From assembly GCA_902596325.1 (NCBI GenBank), contig CACJTN010000003.1, positions 17,202-81,201 of the forward strand: DNA of 64,000 nt. The letters run 5' to 3'. Below, piece after piece: positions 29,230 through 39,364 of the stretch. Each line of letters begins with the position of its first letter. Positions within the stretch are counted from its first letter, which is position 1. The notes below the pieces were generated by a model. That model made no database searches, was not told where the DNA came from, and was given only the letters and a program-made list of their open reading frames with translations. The stretch comes from an uncultured Pelagibacteraceae bacterium. Lineage in GTDB: Bacteria; Pseudomonadota; Alphaproteobacteria; Pelagibacterales; Pelagibacteraceae. The position numbers and the translations under genes were made by a program.

Positions 29230-30459
29230 TTGATCTCTGAATTAGAAAAAAAAATTACACTTAGATATTTGAGAACCAAAAAAAAAGAAGGATTTATTAA
29301 TATAATTTCAGCTTTTTCATTCGCTGGTATCAGTCTTGGTGTAGCTGTATTGATAATTGTTATGTCAGTAATGAATGGTTTTAGAACTGAATTAATAAAT
29401 AAGATTGTAGGATTTAATCCACATGTAATAATTAAACCTTATGAGAAAACTATAAATTTTAAAAAATTTGAGCAAAAAGAAATAAAAAAAATATCTAATG
29501 AAATTTTAATAACGAATAGTGCAGAAGGATTAATTATTAATAAAGAGTACACCAAAGGTATTTTACTAAGAGCATATAAAAAAAATGATTTTAGCAAGTT
29601 ATCTTTGGTTAATAAAAAAGAATTTATAGGAAATAAAAAACTTAATATTAAACACATATCTATAGGTAAAGAGCTTAGTTATATAATTAACGCTAAAATT
29701 GGAGATAAAATTGTTATTATGTCTCCATTTGGTATAAACACCATTGTAGGTTCTTTGCCTAAGCAAGAAGCGTATATTGTCGACTCTATATTTGAAAGTG
29801 GATTAATAGAATTCGATCAAAGTGTGGCGTTCCTTAATATTAGAGATATTGAAGAGTTGTTTAATTTAGGTGTTGATAGTAGATATTTTGAAATTTTCCT
29901 TAAAAATCCAAAAAATATAAGCTCAGAGAAAAAAATTTTGAAAAATATATTTAATGAAGAGCTTATTTATACCTGGGATGAACAAAATAAATCTCTTTTT
30001 TCAGCTTTAAAAGTAGAAAGAAATGTAATGTTTATAATACTAACTTTAATTATAATTGTTGCAGCTTTCAATATTATATCTGGTCTTACTATTCTGGTTA
30101 AAAACAAGACTAAAGAAATAGCAATTTTAAAATCATTTGGTGTACAAAACAATTCTATTAAAAAAATTTTCTTTTTAGTGGGTTTGATAATTGGAACTAG
30201 TGCTACAATTTTTGGAATTATTTTAGGCGTATTATTTTCAATTTATATTGAAGAAGTTAGAGTTTTGTTAAGTAACGTTTTTGGTATTACTTTATTCCCT
30301 GAAGAAATTTACTTTTTAAGCAAAATGCCTTCGGAAATAAATTTTTTATCTATCTCAATTATAGGTCTAGTATCTATTTTAATTACGGTCATTGTTTCTT
30401 TATATCCAGCTATAAAAGCTGCAAATCTTGATCCAATAAAATCACTGAAATATGAATAA
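29230..30459 (+). CDS. lolC: LolC/LolE-family lipoprotein-releasing permease
   Basis: Membrane component of the ABC complex that extracts outer-membrane lipoproteins from the inner membrane. 409 residues: an N-terminal span near 25-48, a large periplasmic domain, and three C-terminal spans (about 270-400) of the FtsX type. The family start ITLRYLRTKKKEGFINII is clear. It begins with TTG at 29230, two nt after proS; no ATG is available nearby and the N-terminus aligns with the family, so TTG is the likely start. Partner ATPase overlaps by 8 nt. Only one such permease gene is present here. Confidence 0.9.
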   Translation: MISELEKKITLRYLRTKKKEGFINIISAFSFAGISLGVAVLIIVMSVMNGFRTELINKIVGFNPHVIIKPYEKTINFKKFEQKEIKKISNEILITNSAEGLIINKEYTKGILLRAYKKNDFSKLSLVNKKEFIGNKKLNIKHISIGKELSYIINAKIGDKIVIMSPFGINTIVGSLPKQEAYIVDSIFESGLIEFDQSVAFLNIRDIEELFNLGVDSRYFEIFLKNPKNISSEKKILKNIFNEELIYTWDEQNKSLFSALKVERNVMFIILTLIIIVAAFNIISGLTILVKNKTKEIAILKSFGVQNNSIKKIFFLVGLIIGTSATIFGIILGVLFSIYIEEVRVLLSNVFGITLFPEEIYFLSKMPSEINFLSISIIGLVSILITVIVSLYPAIKAANLDPIKSLKYE

Positions 30460-31135
30460 ACCACTTATAATACTAAAAAATATTTCAAAAAAATTTGAAA
30501 AAAATAATATTAAAGTATTAAAAGATATTAATTTTACTTTCAAAAAAGGTAAGACTTACTCAATTATCGGACCATCAGGATCAGGAAAATCAACTTTTTT
30601 AAATATATTATCATTAATAGATAGACCGACTTCAGGCAGTTTATTTTTTGAAAGCTCGAAAATTGATTTCAATAATATTGAAAAAAACGACCACTTAAGG
30701 GCAAGTAAAATAGGTATTATTTATCAAGAAAACAATTTGCTATCAGATTTTAATGCCTTAGAAAATGTATATTTATCAAAATTGACAATAAACAATGATT
30801 TAGTTACTGCAAAGAAGGATGCAAATAAAATATTAAACATGATGAATCTTAAAAATAGACAGAATCATTATCCATCAGAATTATCAGGTGGAGAAGCGCA
30901 AAGAGTAGCTATTTCTAGAGCCGTTATAAATTCCCCTGAAATCATACTAGCTGATGAGCCTTCTGGAAGTTTAGATCACAAAAATTCAAAGGAAATATTT
31001 AAACTTCTCTTTAAATTAAAAAATAAAAATAGAGTATTAATTTATGCAACCCACAATTTATATTTCGCAAAAATGGCAGATTATAAATTGCAAATTCATG
31101 ATGGTAAGATAAAAACTTACAATGCAAGAATTTGA
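30452..31135 (+). CDS. lolD: Lipoprotein-releasing ABC ATPase
   Basis: ATPase driving LolC; 227 residues. Walker A is GPSGSGKST near residue 38, the signature motif is LSGGEAQRVAISRA near 145, and Walker B is IILADEPSGSLD near 164. The H-loop histidine is in YATHNLYFA. The MacB/LolD subfamily is supported by the neighbour, an FtsX-type permease. Overlaps both the permease gene (8 nt) and dnaE (14 nt). Confidence 0.93.
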   Translation: MNKPLIILKNISKKFEKNNIKVLKDINFTFKKGKTYSIIGPSGSGKSTFLNILSLIDRPTSGSLFFESSKIDFNNIEKNDHLRASKIGIIYQENNLLSDFNALENVYLSKLTINNDLVTAKKDANKILNMMNLKNRQNHYPSELSGGEAQRVAISRAVINSPEIILADEPSGSLDHKNSKEIFKLLFKLKNKNRVLIYATHNLYFAKMADYKLQIHDGKIKTYNARI

Positions 31136-34100
31136 AAACCCAAAAAAATTTACACATTTTAAGATTCATACACAATATTCTATATGCGAAGGTGCTTTAA
31201 AAATTGATGACCTTAATGCACATTGTAAAGAGAATAAAATATTAAGTTTAGGAATATCAGATACATCAAATTTGTGTGGCGCTTTAGAATTTTCTGAAAA
31301 AATTGTTAAAGGTGGAACTCAACCAATAATAGGAACCCAAATAATTTTTAAATCTGAGGATCAAGAAGGTTTGCTGACTTTAATTGCAAAAAATGAGCAA
31401 GGTTACAGAAACATGATTGAATTATCATCAAAATCTTATCTGGAGAATGATAATTTATCCAAGCCTCATTGTAAATTAAATGATTTATTCGATAAAAATG
31501 AAGGTTTAATAGTTATGTCAGGAACAATAAATGGTTTAATCGGTAACTTATTTAATAAAGGAAAATTTGAATTTATAGAAGATATTTATAAAAAATTAAA
31601 AAATTATTATAGTGATAATTTTTATATAGAAATTCAGAGGCATTCAGATAAACACGAGAATTCTTTTGAAAAATTTAATTTAAATCTATCTTTAAAACAT
31701 AATATTCCCATCATTGCATCACATGAGGTTTTTTATATTGAAAAAAATATGCATGACGCACATGAAGCATTAATTTGTATTGGTAATAAATCTTATTTAA
31801 ATGATAAGAATAGAAAGTCTTATACTAGTGAGCATTATTTAAAATCACATCTAGAAATGGAAAAAATATTTGAAGATTTGCCCGAAGCTTTGGAAAATAA
31901 CTATAACTTGCCATTTAGATGTAGTTTTAGACCGACGCCTTCAGATCCAATTTTACCAAATATAAGTTCTGAAAAAGACGGAAGTGCTGATAATAAATTA
32001 AAAAGATTATCAAACGAGGGTTTGTATAAGAAATTTAGAACTGTTTTCTGTAGAGATGATCAAAAACCTGAAGATCATGAATTATATAGCCAGTACTCAA
32101 AAAGACTAAATCATGAGCTAGACATTATAATTGAGATGAAATACTCAAGTTATTTCCTAATTGTTTCTGACTATATAATGTGGGCCAAAAATAATGAAAT
32201 TCCAGTTGGGCCAGGAAGAGGATCGGGTGCTGGATCTTTAGTTGCTTGGTGTCTGTTAATTACAGATGTTGACCCAATAAAGTATAATCTTATTTTTGAG
32301 AGATTTTTAAATCCTGCGAGAATTTCAATGCCTGATTTCGATATTGATTTTTGTGAGGAAAAAAGAGACTTAGTTTTTGAGTACCTAAATAATAAGTACA
32401 AGGACAGCGTAGCACATATAATAACTTTTGGTAAGCTAAAGGCTAGGATGGTGATCAGAGACGTTGGTAGAGTAATTGGATTATCATATGGTTTTGTTGA
32501 TAGTATCGCTAAACTGATACCATTTGATCCATCCAGACCTAAAAGTCTGATTGAATGTATTAATTCGGAACCAAGATTACAAAAATTAATCAAAGATGAT
32601 GCAAGAGTTAAAAAATTAATCGACTTATCTCTTAAATTAGAAGGTCTAAACAGAAATGTTGCAACACACGCAGCTGGTGTTGTTATTGCTGATAGAAAAC
32701 TTACAAATTCAGTTCCACTTTATAAAGATACATCCTCAGAATTATTACTTCCATCTACACAGTTTGATATGTACTCTGCTGAAAATGCAGGTCTTATTAA
32801 ATTTGACTTCTTAGGTTTAAAAACTCTTACAGTCGTAGATAAAGCACAAAAACTAATACAAAAAAAAAATAAAAAATTTTCAGTTGATAAAATAGATTAT
32901 GATGACAGTGAGGTTTTTAATACCCTTTCAAAAGGTAATACAGTTGGTTTATTTCAATTAGAAAGCTCTGGAATGAAAGATGCTTTAGTTAATATGAAAC
33001 CCACACATCTTGAGGACATTATAGCCTTGGTTGCTCTTTACAGACCCGGACCGATGAGCAATATACCAATCTACAATGATTGCAAAAATGGTTTAAGAGA
33101 ACCAGACTACATACATCCAATGCTAGAGGATATTTTAAAACCTACATACGGTGTTATTATTTATCAGGAGCAGGTTATGCAAATAGCTCAAAAACTTTCT
33201 GGTTTTACCGCAGCTGAGGCTGATATTTTAAGAAAGGCAATAGGAAAAAAAAAGCGTTCAGATGTTGAAAAACAAAAAATAGGATTCATAGATGGAGCAA
33301 TAAAAAATGGAATTAGAAAAGATATAGCTGCAGGCATATTTTTAAAAATAGAACCATTTGCAGAATATGGTTTTAATAAAAGTCATGCAGCAGCATATGC
33401 AATTATTGCTTATCAAACGGCTTTTTTGAAAACTTATTATCCAAATGAATTCTTTTCCGCATCTATGACAATGGATATATCCAATCAAAAAAAACTCAGT
33501 GAATTCTATGACGAAATTAAAAGGCTTAAACTAAATGTAATAAGACCAAATATAAATAGTTGCTATGCAGATTTTAAAGCTGATGATAAAAATTTTTATT
33601 ACGCTTTAGGATCAATCAAGAATGTTGGATATGATGCAATTTCAAATATTGTAGGCGAAAGAGAAAAAAACGGAAAATTCAAATCGATCAGTGATTTTAT
33701 CAATAGAGTAAACCACAAAGATATTAATAAGTTACAATTAGAAGGTTTAGTTAAAGCTGGTGCTTTTGATGAAATAAATAATAACCGTGCGGCCCTTTAC
33801 GAATCTATTCCTAATTTAATTTTAAAGTCAAAAAGTTTAGATGATAATAAATTATCTAATCAGTTCGATTTGTTTAACGACAAAGGTGTGCCTAAAGATG
33901 ATTTTATTAACGATATTGATGACTGGAAATTTGAGGATAGATTATCAAAAGAATTTGAATCTATTGGCTTTTTTATTTCTGACCACCCATTGAATCAATT
34001 TAAAGATATATATGGAGAATTTAAAATTGATAATTATGAAAATTTTTATAATAGTGACAATTTAAAAGAAGCAAAAATAGCCGCTACAATTTTGAAAGTA

Positions 34101-34541
34101 CAAGAAAGAAAAACCAATAAAGGTAATCCATACGCAGTAATAAAGTTTTCCGATCTTTCTTGTGTTTTTGAATTATTTATTTTTTCAGAGATTTTAGAAA
34201 AAAATAGAGATATATTAATAGAAGGTAGTTCTGTTCTAATAACGGTTCTCAAAACTATAAGCGATGACGAAAAGAAAACTAAGAAATTAAATGTTTATAA
34301 AATATCTTCATTAAAATCTTTATACGAAACTCCAATTAAAAATATTAAGTTTTATGTAAACGATCTTAATCAATTAAATAAATTGTCAGAACAAATTAAT
34401 GAAATAGGTAATACAGAAATAACTATAAAATATAAAAATAATGATAAATATATGGTTTTCGATTTAGATAATAAGAGAAAAGTAAATAGAAATTCTATAA
34501 AAGAGTTAAAAAAACATAATATTTCTTTAGAAATTAACTAA
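31122..34541 (+). CDS. dnaE: DNA polymerase III alpha subunit
   Basis: Replicative DNA polymerase, C family; 1139 residues. An N-terminal PHP domain opens with FKIHTQYSICEGALK. The palm has the catalytic aspartates in PDFDIDF at 404-410 (Asp405 and Asp407), preceded by GPGRGSGAGSLVAWCL. The fingers include VALYRPGPMSNIP and GVIIYQEQVMQIA. The C-terminal part holds a helix-hairpin-helix, an OB fold near 985-1060 and a short terminal domain. As the last gene of the nuo-dnaE run it may depend partly on distant promoters. Confidence 0.97.
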   Translation: MQEFENPKKFTHFKIHTQYSICEGALKIDDLNAHCKENKILSLGISDTSNLCGALEFSEKIVKGGTQPIIGTQIIFKSEDQEGLLTLIAKNEQGYRNMIELSSKSYLENDNLSKPHCKLNDLFDKNEGLIVMSGTINGLIGNLFNKGKFEFIEDIYKKLKNYYSDNFYIEIQRHSDKHENSFEKFNLNLSLKHNIPIIASHEVFYIEKNMHDAHEALICIGNKSYLNDKNRKSYTSEHYLKSHLEMEKIFEDLPEALENNYNLPFRCSFRPTPSDPILPNISSEKDGSADNKLKRLSNEGLYKKFRTVFCRDDQKPEDHELYSQYSKRLNHELDIIIEMKYSSYFLIVSDYIMWAKNNEIPVGPGRGSGAGSLVAWCLLITDVDPIKYNLIFERFLNPARISMPDFDIDFCEEKRDLVFEYLNNKYKDSVAHIITFGKLKARMVIRDVGRVIGLSYGFVDSIAKLIPFDPSRPKSLIECINSEPRLQKLIKDDARVKKLIDLSLKLEGLNRNVATHAAGVVIADRKLTNSVPLYKDTSSELLLPSTQFDMYSAENAGLIKFDFLGLKTLTVVDKAQKLIQKKNKKFSVDKIDYDDSEVFNTLSKGNTVGLFQLESSGMKDALVNMKPTHLEDIIALVALYRPGPMSNIPIYNDCKNGLREPDYIHPMLEDILKPTYGVIIYQEQVMQIAQKLSGFTAAEADILRKAIGKKKRSDVEKQKIGFIDGAIKNGIRKDIAAGIFLKIEPFAEYGFNKSHAAAYAIIAYQTAFLKTYYPNEFFSASMTMDISNQKKLSEFYDEIKRLKLNVIRPNINSCYADFKADDKNFYYALGSIKNVGYDAISNIVGEREKNGKFKSISDFINRVNHKDINKLQLEGLVKAGAFDEINNNRAALYESIPNLILKSKSLDDNKLSNQFDLFNDKGVPKDDFINDIDDWKFEDRLSKEFESIGFFISDHPLNQFKDIYGEFKIDNYENFYNSDNLKEAKIAATILKVQERKTNKGNPYAVIKFSDLSCVFELFIFSEILEKNRDILIEGSSVLITVLKTISDDEKKTKKLNVYKISSLKSLYETPIKNIKFYVNDLNQLNKLSEQINEIGNTEITIKYKNNDKYMVFDLDNKRKVNRNSIKELKKHNISLEIN

Positions 34542-34590
34542 AAAAAAGCTTGTTATTGTCACAAATTATTAGTAATTACCTTTTTTAAAA

Positions 34591-34662
34591 CGCACACAAT
34601 TAATGGTTTTATACCCCCGGTCCTGACTATTAAGGAAGTAATTGTGGAGGCATAACCGGAAA
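34591..34662 (+). ncRNA. rpsB (S2) leader, candidate autoregulatory structured RNA
   Basis: The 126-nt gap before rpsB holds a GC-richer block unlike its surroundings. Pairings seen: a CACAATTA (34595-34602) with TAATTGTG (34639-34646), 8 bp; b CCGG (34617-34620) with CCGG (34656-34659); c hairpin TCCT (34621-34624) with AGGA (34633-34636). The order a-b-c-c'-a'-b' makes a pseudoknot, and b' covers part of the ribosome-binding site GGAAAG. A leader motif before the S2 gene has been reported from Candidatus Pelagibacter ubique; this is very likely the same. Binding by S2 itself is the expected control. Confidence 0.7.
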
Positions 34663-34667
34663 GAAAT

Positions 34668-35450
34668 ATGAAAATACCAGAGATAACAATTCAACAACTA
34701 TTAGAAGCAGGAGTTCATTTAGGACACAAAACCTTGAGATGGAATCCAAAAATGAAAAAGTATATTTTTGGAAAAAAAGATTCTATTCATATTATAGATT
34801 TAACACAAACACTTGAATTAACACAAGTTGCTCTAGAAAAAGTCTATAAAACTATAAGCGAAAATGGAAAAATTTTATTTATATCTACAAAAAAACAAGC
34901 TTCAGACGCAATTGCAGATTTAGGTAAAAGCACTGATCAATATTATGTAAATTATAGATGGTTAGGTGGTATGCTTACAAACTGGGGAACTATTTCAAAC
35001 TCAATAAAAAAATTACAAAAAATTAATAAAGACTTATCCTCAGAAAATAGAGGTTTCACGAAAAAAGAATTATTAAAAATGAGTGCTCAAAGAGATAAAT
35101 TAGAGAGATCATTAGGCGGAATCTCAAACATGAAAAAAACACCTGATTTAGTATTTATAATAGACACTAATTATGAGTCATTAGCTATTAAGGAGTCAAT
35201 TAAACTAGGTATACCTATTATTGCTGTATTAGATACTAACTCAGATCCAGATGGTATTGATTTTCCAATACCCGGTAATGATGATGCAAGAAGATCAATA
35301 GATTTATACTGTAGCTTAATTAAATCAACTATTGTTGAAGCTAATAAAAATATTAAACAAACATCTAGCGCGGAAGACTCAAAGGAAAAAAACACTCTTC
35401 AAATTGAAAAAAACAAGACTAATGATAAGAGTCAAAGTCCATTAAACTAA
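34668..35450 (+). CDS. rpsB: 30S ribosomal protein S2
   Basis: Structural protein of the small subunit, 260 residues. The family start [23 protein letters not shown] and the segments [12 protein letters not shown] and [12 protein letters not shown] are all present. The last 35 residues are a polar extension. It lies behind a structured leader and is followed after 1 nt by tsf, the universal pair. Confidence 0.97.
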   Translation: MKIPEITIQQLLEAGVHLGHKTLRWNPKMKKYIFGKKDSIHIIDLTQTLELTQVALEKVYKTISENGKILFISTKKQASDAIADLGKSTDQYYVNYRWLGGMLTNWGTISNSIKKLQKINKDLSSENRGFTKKELLKMSAQRDKLERSLGGISNMKKTPDLVFIIDTNYESLAIKESIKLGIPIIAVLDTNSDPDGIDFPIPGNDDARRSIDLYCSLIKSTIVEANKNIKQTSSAEDSKEKNTLQIEKNKTNDKSQSPLN

Positions 35451-35451
35451 A

Positions 35452-36303
35452 ATGAGTGATATCCAAAAAGTCAAAGAATTAAGAAAAGTAACCGGTGCAG
35501 GTTTTAAAGACTGTAATAACGCTTTAAAAGAGTCTGGTGGTGATTTGGATAAATCTGTGGAAATTCTTAGAGTTAAAGGTATTTCCAAAGCGTCTAAAAA
35601 AATGAATAGACAAGCTAATGAAGGGCTAATTTGTGTAAACAAAAGTGAGAAACAAACCTCGATAATTGAAATTAATTGTGAAACAGATTTTGTGGCGAAA
35701 AATGACGATTTTTTAATTTTTGCTGAAGAGATTGGTAAAATTAACAATGAGGTTTCATCAGATTTAGATAAATTAAATAATTCTAAAATGAAAAATGGTA
35801 AAACTGTAAACGATAATTTAGTTGAATTAATATCAAAAATTGGAGAAAAAATAACTATTGGAAAATCCAAAACTTTTTCTAACATAAATCAAAAAAATTA
35901 TTTTTATTTACATTCCATTGTAAAAAATAATATTGCTAAATTAGGAGTAATAGTATCAATAGAAAATGATAATTATAACGAATTAATAGATAACTTTGGA
36001 AAACAATTATCAATGCATGTTGCAGCATCAAATCCTATTGCATTGACCGAAAATGATATTGACAAAGAAATTTTAGAAAAAGAAAAAAAGTTAATTAATG
36101 AGGAGCTAAAAGATTCAGGCAAACCTAGTAATATCATTGAAAAAATAAGTTTAGGTAAGTTGCAAAAATTTAAACAAGAAAATAGTCTAATGTCCCAAAT
36201 ATGGGTTATGGATACAAAAAAAAAAGTTTCAGATATAGTTAAAGAATTAAATTTTCCTGCATTAAAAGTTAAAGATTTTTTTAGGCTTAAAATAGGTGAC
36301 TAA
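35452..36303 (+). CDS. tsf: Elongation factor Ts
   Basis: Nucleotide-exchange factor for EF-Tu; 283 residues. The N-terminal UBA-like domain has [22 protein letters not shown], and the core has the signature [15 protein letters not shown] near 66-80, with the TDFV residues that contact EF-Tu. The second core repeat is shorter and more divergent. Its stop overlaps the start of frr; the UMP kinase gene usually found between them is absent. Confidence 0.96.
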   Translation: MSDIQKVKELRKVTGAGFKDCNNALKESGGDLDKSVEILRVKGISKASKKMNRQANEGLICVNKSEKQTSIIEINCETDFVAKNDDFLIFAEEIGKINNEVSSDLDKLNNSKMKNGKTVNDNLVELISKIGEKITIGKSKTFSNINQKNYFYLHSIVKNNIAKLGVIVSIENDNYNELIDNFGKQLSMHVAASNPIALTENDIDKEILEKEKKLINEELKDSGKPSNIIEKISLGKLQKFKQENSLMSQIWVMDTKKKVSDIVKELNFPALKVKDFFRLKIGD

Positions 36304-36854
36304 TGTTCAATAAAAAAGAATATCAAGATAAAATGAATAAAACTTTTGATAAGTTTTTAAAAGATTTAGGAACATTAAGCACAGGTAGAGCTAATTCAAA
36401 TATGTTGGATTTAATAAGTGTAGATGTGTATGGGCAAAAAATGCCCATTAATCAACTTGCTAGCATAACAACACCTGAGCCTAGAGTAATTAATATTCAA
36501 GTTTGGGATAATAGTAATGTTACATTGATTGATTCAGCTATTCAAAAATCTAATTTGGGCTTAAATCCACAAATAGATGGACAAATGATAAGACTTCCAA
36601 TTCCAAGTCTAAGCGAGGAGAGAAGGAATGAAATTAAAAAAATGACTAAATCAATGGGAGAACAATGCAAAATATCTATTAGAAATATTAGACGTGAAGC
36701 AAATGAGGAATTAAAAAAACTTCTCAAAGCTAAAGAAATTGCAGAAGATGAAGAAAAAAAAGAAGAAAAAAATATTCAAAATATCACTGACGATAGTATA
36801 AAAAAAATTGATGATAAAGTAAGTCTTAAAGAAAAAGAAATCATGACAATATGA
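36303..36854 (+). CDS. frr: Ribosome recycling factor
   Basis: Splits post-termination ribosomes with EF-G; 183 residues, normal. The tRNA-like three-helix domain has LSTGRANSNMLD near 28 and VWDNSNV; the C-terminal helix has RNIRREANEELKK near 127. The protein is more lysine- and glutamate-rich in its last 50 residues. Overlaps uppS by 4 nt (ATGA). Confidence 0.96.
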   Translation: MFNKKEYQDKMNKTFDKFLKDLGTLSTGRANSNMLDLISVDVYGQKMPINQLASITTPEPRVINIQVWDNSNVTLIDSAIQKSNLGLNPQIDGQMIRLPIPSLSEERRNEIKKMTKSMGEQCKISIRNIRREANEELKKLLKAKEIAEDEEKKEEKNIQNITDDSIKKIDDKVSLKEKEIMTI

Positions 36855-37528
36855 ATCCAATTAAACATGTAGCCATCATTATGGATGGAAATGGACGTTG
36901 GGGCTTAAAACATAACAAATCAAGAAACCATGGTCATAGAGCCGGTTTAAAAACAGTAGAAAAAATAATTAAAATTTCTTTAAAAAAGAAAATTCCATAT
37001 TTAACATTATTTGCTTTTTCTACTGAAAATTGGAGAAGACCAAAAAAAGAAATTAATTTTTTACTGAAACTGTTAGAAAATTTTTTACAAACTAAATTAA
37101 ATCAACTGATTGAACAAAAAATAAAATTAAAAATAATTGGTAATAAAAATAAATTTCCTAAAAGGATTAAAAAAATTATAAATTATTCCGAAAATAAAAC
37201 AAAAAAAAATAAAAAATTACATATAAATTTAGCAATAAATTATGGGTCAAAAAGTGAGATAGTTGAGTCAATAAAAAAAATAATAAAAAAAAAACAAAAC
37301 GTCAGTGAAAAAAAAATTACATCAAATTTATACACTTCAGATTTACCCAATCCTGATATATTAATAAGGACAGGCAACACAAAAAGACTAAGTAATTTTT
37401 TACTTTGGCAAATTGCATATTCTGAGATTTTTTTTGAAAAAAAACTATGGCCGGATTTTAATGAGAGTGATTATTTAAAAATTTTAAACAAATTTAAGAT
37501 AATAAAAAGAAATTTTGGCAGAATATGA
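36851..37528 (+). CDS. uppS: Undecaprenyl diphosphate synthase
   Basis: Cis-prenyltransferase that makes the C55 lipid carrier for peptidoglycan and surface polysaccharide; 225 residues. The start IIMDGNGRWG holds the catalytic aspartate and substrate-binding asparagine. TLFAFSTENWRRP near 55 and the late DILIRTGNTKRLSNFLLWQ near 174 are family signatures. Followed with a 4-nt overlap by cdsA. Confidence 0.96.
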   Translation: MNPIKHVAIIMDGNGRWGLKHNKSRNHGHRAGLKTVEKIIKISLKKKIPYLTLFAFSTENWRRPKKEINFLLKLLENFLQTKLNQLIEQKIKLKIIGNKNKFPKRIKKIINYSENKTKKNKKLHINLAINYGSKSEIVESIKKIIKKKQNVSEKKITSNLYTSDLPNPDILIRTGNTKRLSNFLLWQIAYSEIFFEKKLWPDFNESDYLKILNKFKIIKRNFGRI

Positions 37529-38184
37529 AATATAATGAATTTAAAAACAGACTTATTAGTTCTATATTGATGGTACCAGCAATTATTTTTATAGTATTTC
37601 TTGGGTCTTATTACTTTATTTTTTTTTTATACTTATGCTTTGCTATTTCTGTTTATGAATGGATAAAAATGTCTAATTCCAAAGCGTATCTTGTGCCAGG
37701 TGTATTACTTCTAATGTTATCATTTTATTCAGCTTATAAAGTAAGATATACAAGTTACAATGAATTTGATGGAGCTTCTTTATTTTTATTTGTTTTATTT
37801 ATTTGTGTATTAACAGACCTTGGGGGATACTTTTTCGGTAAAATATTAAAAGGTCCAAAATTAACTAAAATTAGCCCAAAAAAAACAATCTCTGGTTTTG
37901 CAGGAGGTTTTTTATTACCATTATTAATATTTTATGTATTAACTAAAGTTGAATTTTTAACATTTAACAATCAAAATTTAATTGAAAACTTTTTATCATT
38001 AATATTTTTTATAATAACTATATCTTTTATTTCACAGATTGGAGATATAACAGTATCTTATTTTAAAAGAGTTTCTGGTATTAAAAATTCAGGAAATATT
38101 ATACCAGGCCACGGAGGCATCTTAGATAGAATAGATGGTATGATTTTTGTATTTTTAATTTCCTATTTTTTGTATTTTAAATAA
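37525..38184 (+). CDS. cdsA: Phosphatidate cytidylyltransferase
   Basis: Makes CDP-diacylglycerol for all phospholipids; 219 residues, shorter than the E. coli enzyme by roughly 60. About six membrane spans. The C-terminal CDP-alcohol signature is present: GDITVSYFKRVSGIKNSGN then PGHGGILDRIDG, with the metal-binding aspartates. Sits between uppS and dxr, the usual alphaproteobacterial place. Confidence 0.93.
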   Translation: MKYNEFKNRLISSILMVPAIIFIVFLGSYYFIFFLYLCFAISVYEWIKMSNSKAYLVPGVLLLMLSFYSAYKVRYTSYNEFDGASLFLFVLFICVLTDLGGYFFGKILKGPKLTKISPKKTISGFAGGFLLPLLIFYVLTKVEFLTFNNQNLIENFLSLIFFIITISFISQIGDITVSYFKRVSGIKNSGNIIPGHGGILDRIDGMIFVFLISYFLYFK

Positions 38185-38191
38185 TATAACT

Positions 38192-39358
38192 ATGAAAAAA
38201 AAAATTGCAATTTTGGGTTCAACTGGATCTATAGGTAAAATTACTCTAAGTATCATAAAACAAAATAAAAATAATTTTGAAATAAAATTACTTTCAACTA
38301 ATAAAAATATTAAAGTGTTAATGAGGCAGGCTAGAAATTTTAATGTAAAAAATTTAATTGTTACATCAAAAAAATATTATCAGATATTAAAAAAAAAAAA
38401 TCGTAACAAAAACGTAAAAATTTATAACAATTTTTCGTCATTCAATAAAATATTTAATTCTAAAATTGATTATGTGATGTCCTCCATTACTGGTATTGCA
38501 GGCTTAGAGCCAACACTTAAAATTATAAAACATACTAAATCTATTGGTATAGCAAATAAAGAAACAATAATTTGCGGATGGAACTTGATTAAAAAAAAAT
38601 TAGAAAATAGCAATACCTCTTTTGTTCCTATAGATTCTGAACATTTTTCAATATATTCACTGAATAATGGTTTTGATACATCGCAAATAGAAAAAATTTT
38701 CATAACAGCATCTGGTGGTCCATTTTTAAAATTAACAAAAAAAAAATTAAATATGGTTAATCCATCCAAAGCTGTACAGCATCCAAATTGGAAAATGGGA
38801 AAAAAAATTTCAGTAGACTCTGCCACTTTAATGAATAAAGTATTTGAGATAATTGAAGCGCAGAGAATATTTAATTTAAAAAAGAAATTTTTTGAAATAC
38901 TAATTCATCCAAAGTCATATTTGCATTCGATAATTAAATATAAAAATGGTACATCCAAACTATTGATACATGATACAACAATGAAAATTCCTATATTTAA
39001 TTATATTTGTGGGGATTCTAAAGGTAAATTGAATACCGATAAAATTAATTTTAACGTATTAAATAATCTAGAATTAACTAAACCAATTAAAAAACAATTT
39101 CCACTTTTGAAAATACTAAGTAAAATTCCTGAAAATATATCTTTATTTGAAACTGTCTTAATCTCAGCAAATGACGAGTTAGTTGAAAATTTTCTTAATG
39201 GCAATATCAAATTTAACCAAATACAAAAAAAGCTCATCAAAATTATAAACCTTAAGGAGTTTAAAAATTTTAAATATAAAAAACCTAAAAACTTGGATCA
39301 AATAATTAAATTAAACAAATATGTAAGATTGAAAACGCTCAATCAATGTATAGTATAG
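38192..39358 (+). CDS. dxr: 1-deoxy-D-xylulose 5-phosphate reductoisomerase
   Basis: Second step of the MEP isoprenoid pathway; 388 residues. NADPH site GSTGSIGKITL at 9-19. Metal and substrate residues lie in PIDSEHFS near 148 and SVDSATLMNKVFEIIEA near 208, with MNKxxE the metal motif. The C-terminal helical domain is present. The intramembrane protease gene rseP, usually next, is missing: bamA starts 6 nt after the stop. Works with IspDF at the right end of the window. Confidence 0.95.
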   Translation: MKKKIAILGSTGSIGKITLSIIKQNKNNFEIKLLSTNKNIKVLMRQARNFNVKNLIVTSKKYYQILKKKNRNKNVKIYNNFSSFNKIFNSKIDYVMSSITGIAGLEPTLKIIKHTKSIGIANKETIICGWNLIKKKLENSNTSFVPIDSEHFSIYSLNNGFDTSQIEKIFITASGGPFLKLTKKKLNMVNPSKAVQHPNWKMGKKISVDSATLMNKVFEIIEAQRIFNLKKKFFEILIHPKSYLHSIIKYKNGTSKLLIHDTTMKIPIFNYICGDSKGKLNTDKINFNVLNNLELTKPIKKQFPLLKILSKIPENISLFETVLISANDELVENFLNGNIKFNQIQKKLIKIINLKEFKNFKYKKPKNLDQIIKLNKYVRLKTLNQCIV

Positions 39359-39364
39359 AATATA

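Noticed and set aside
34550..34578. TTGTTA-17-TAATTA as an rpsB promoter
   Set aside because: The -10 hexamer is a poor match and such pairs are common at this base composition; a promoter is expected here but I cannot place it.
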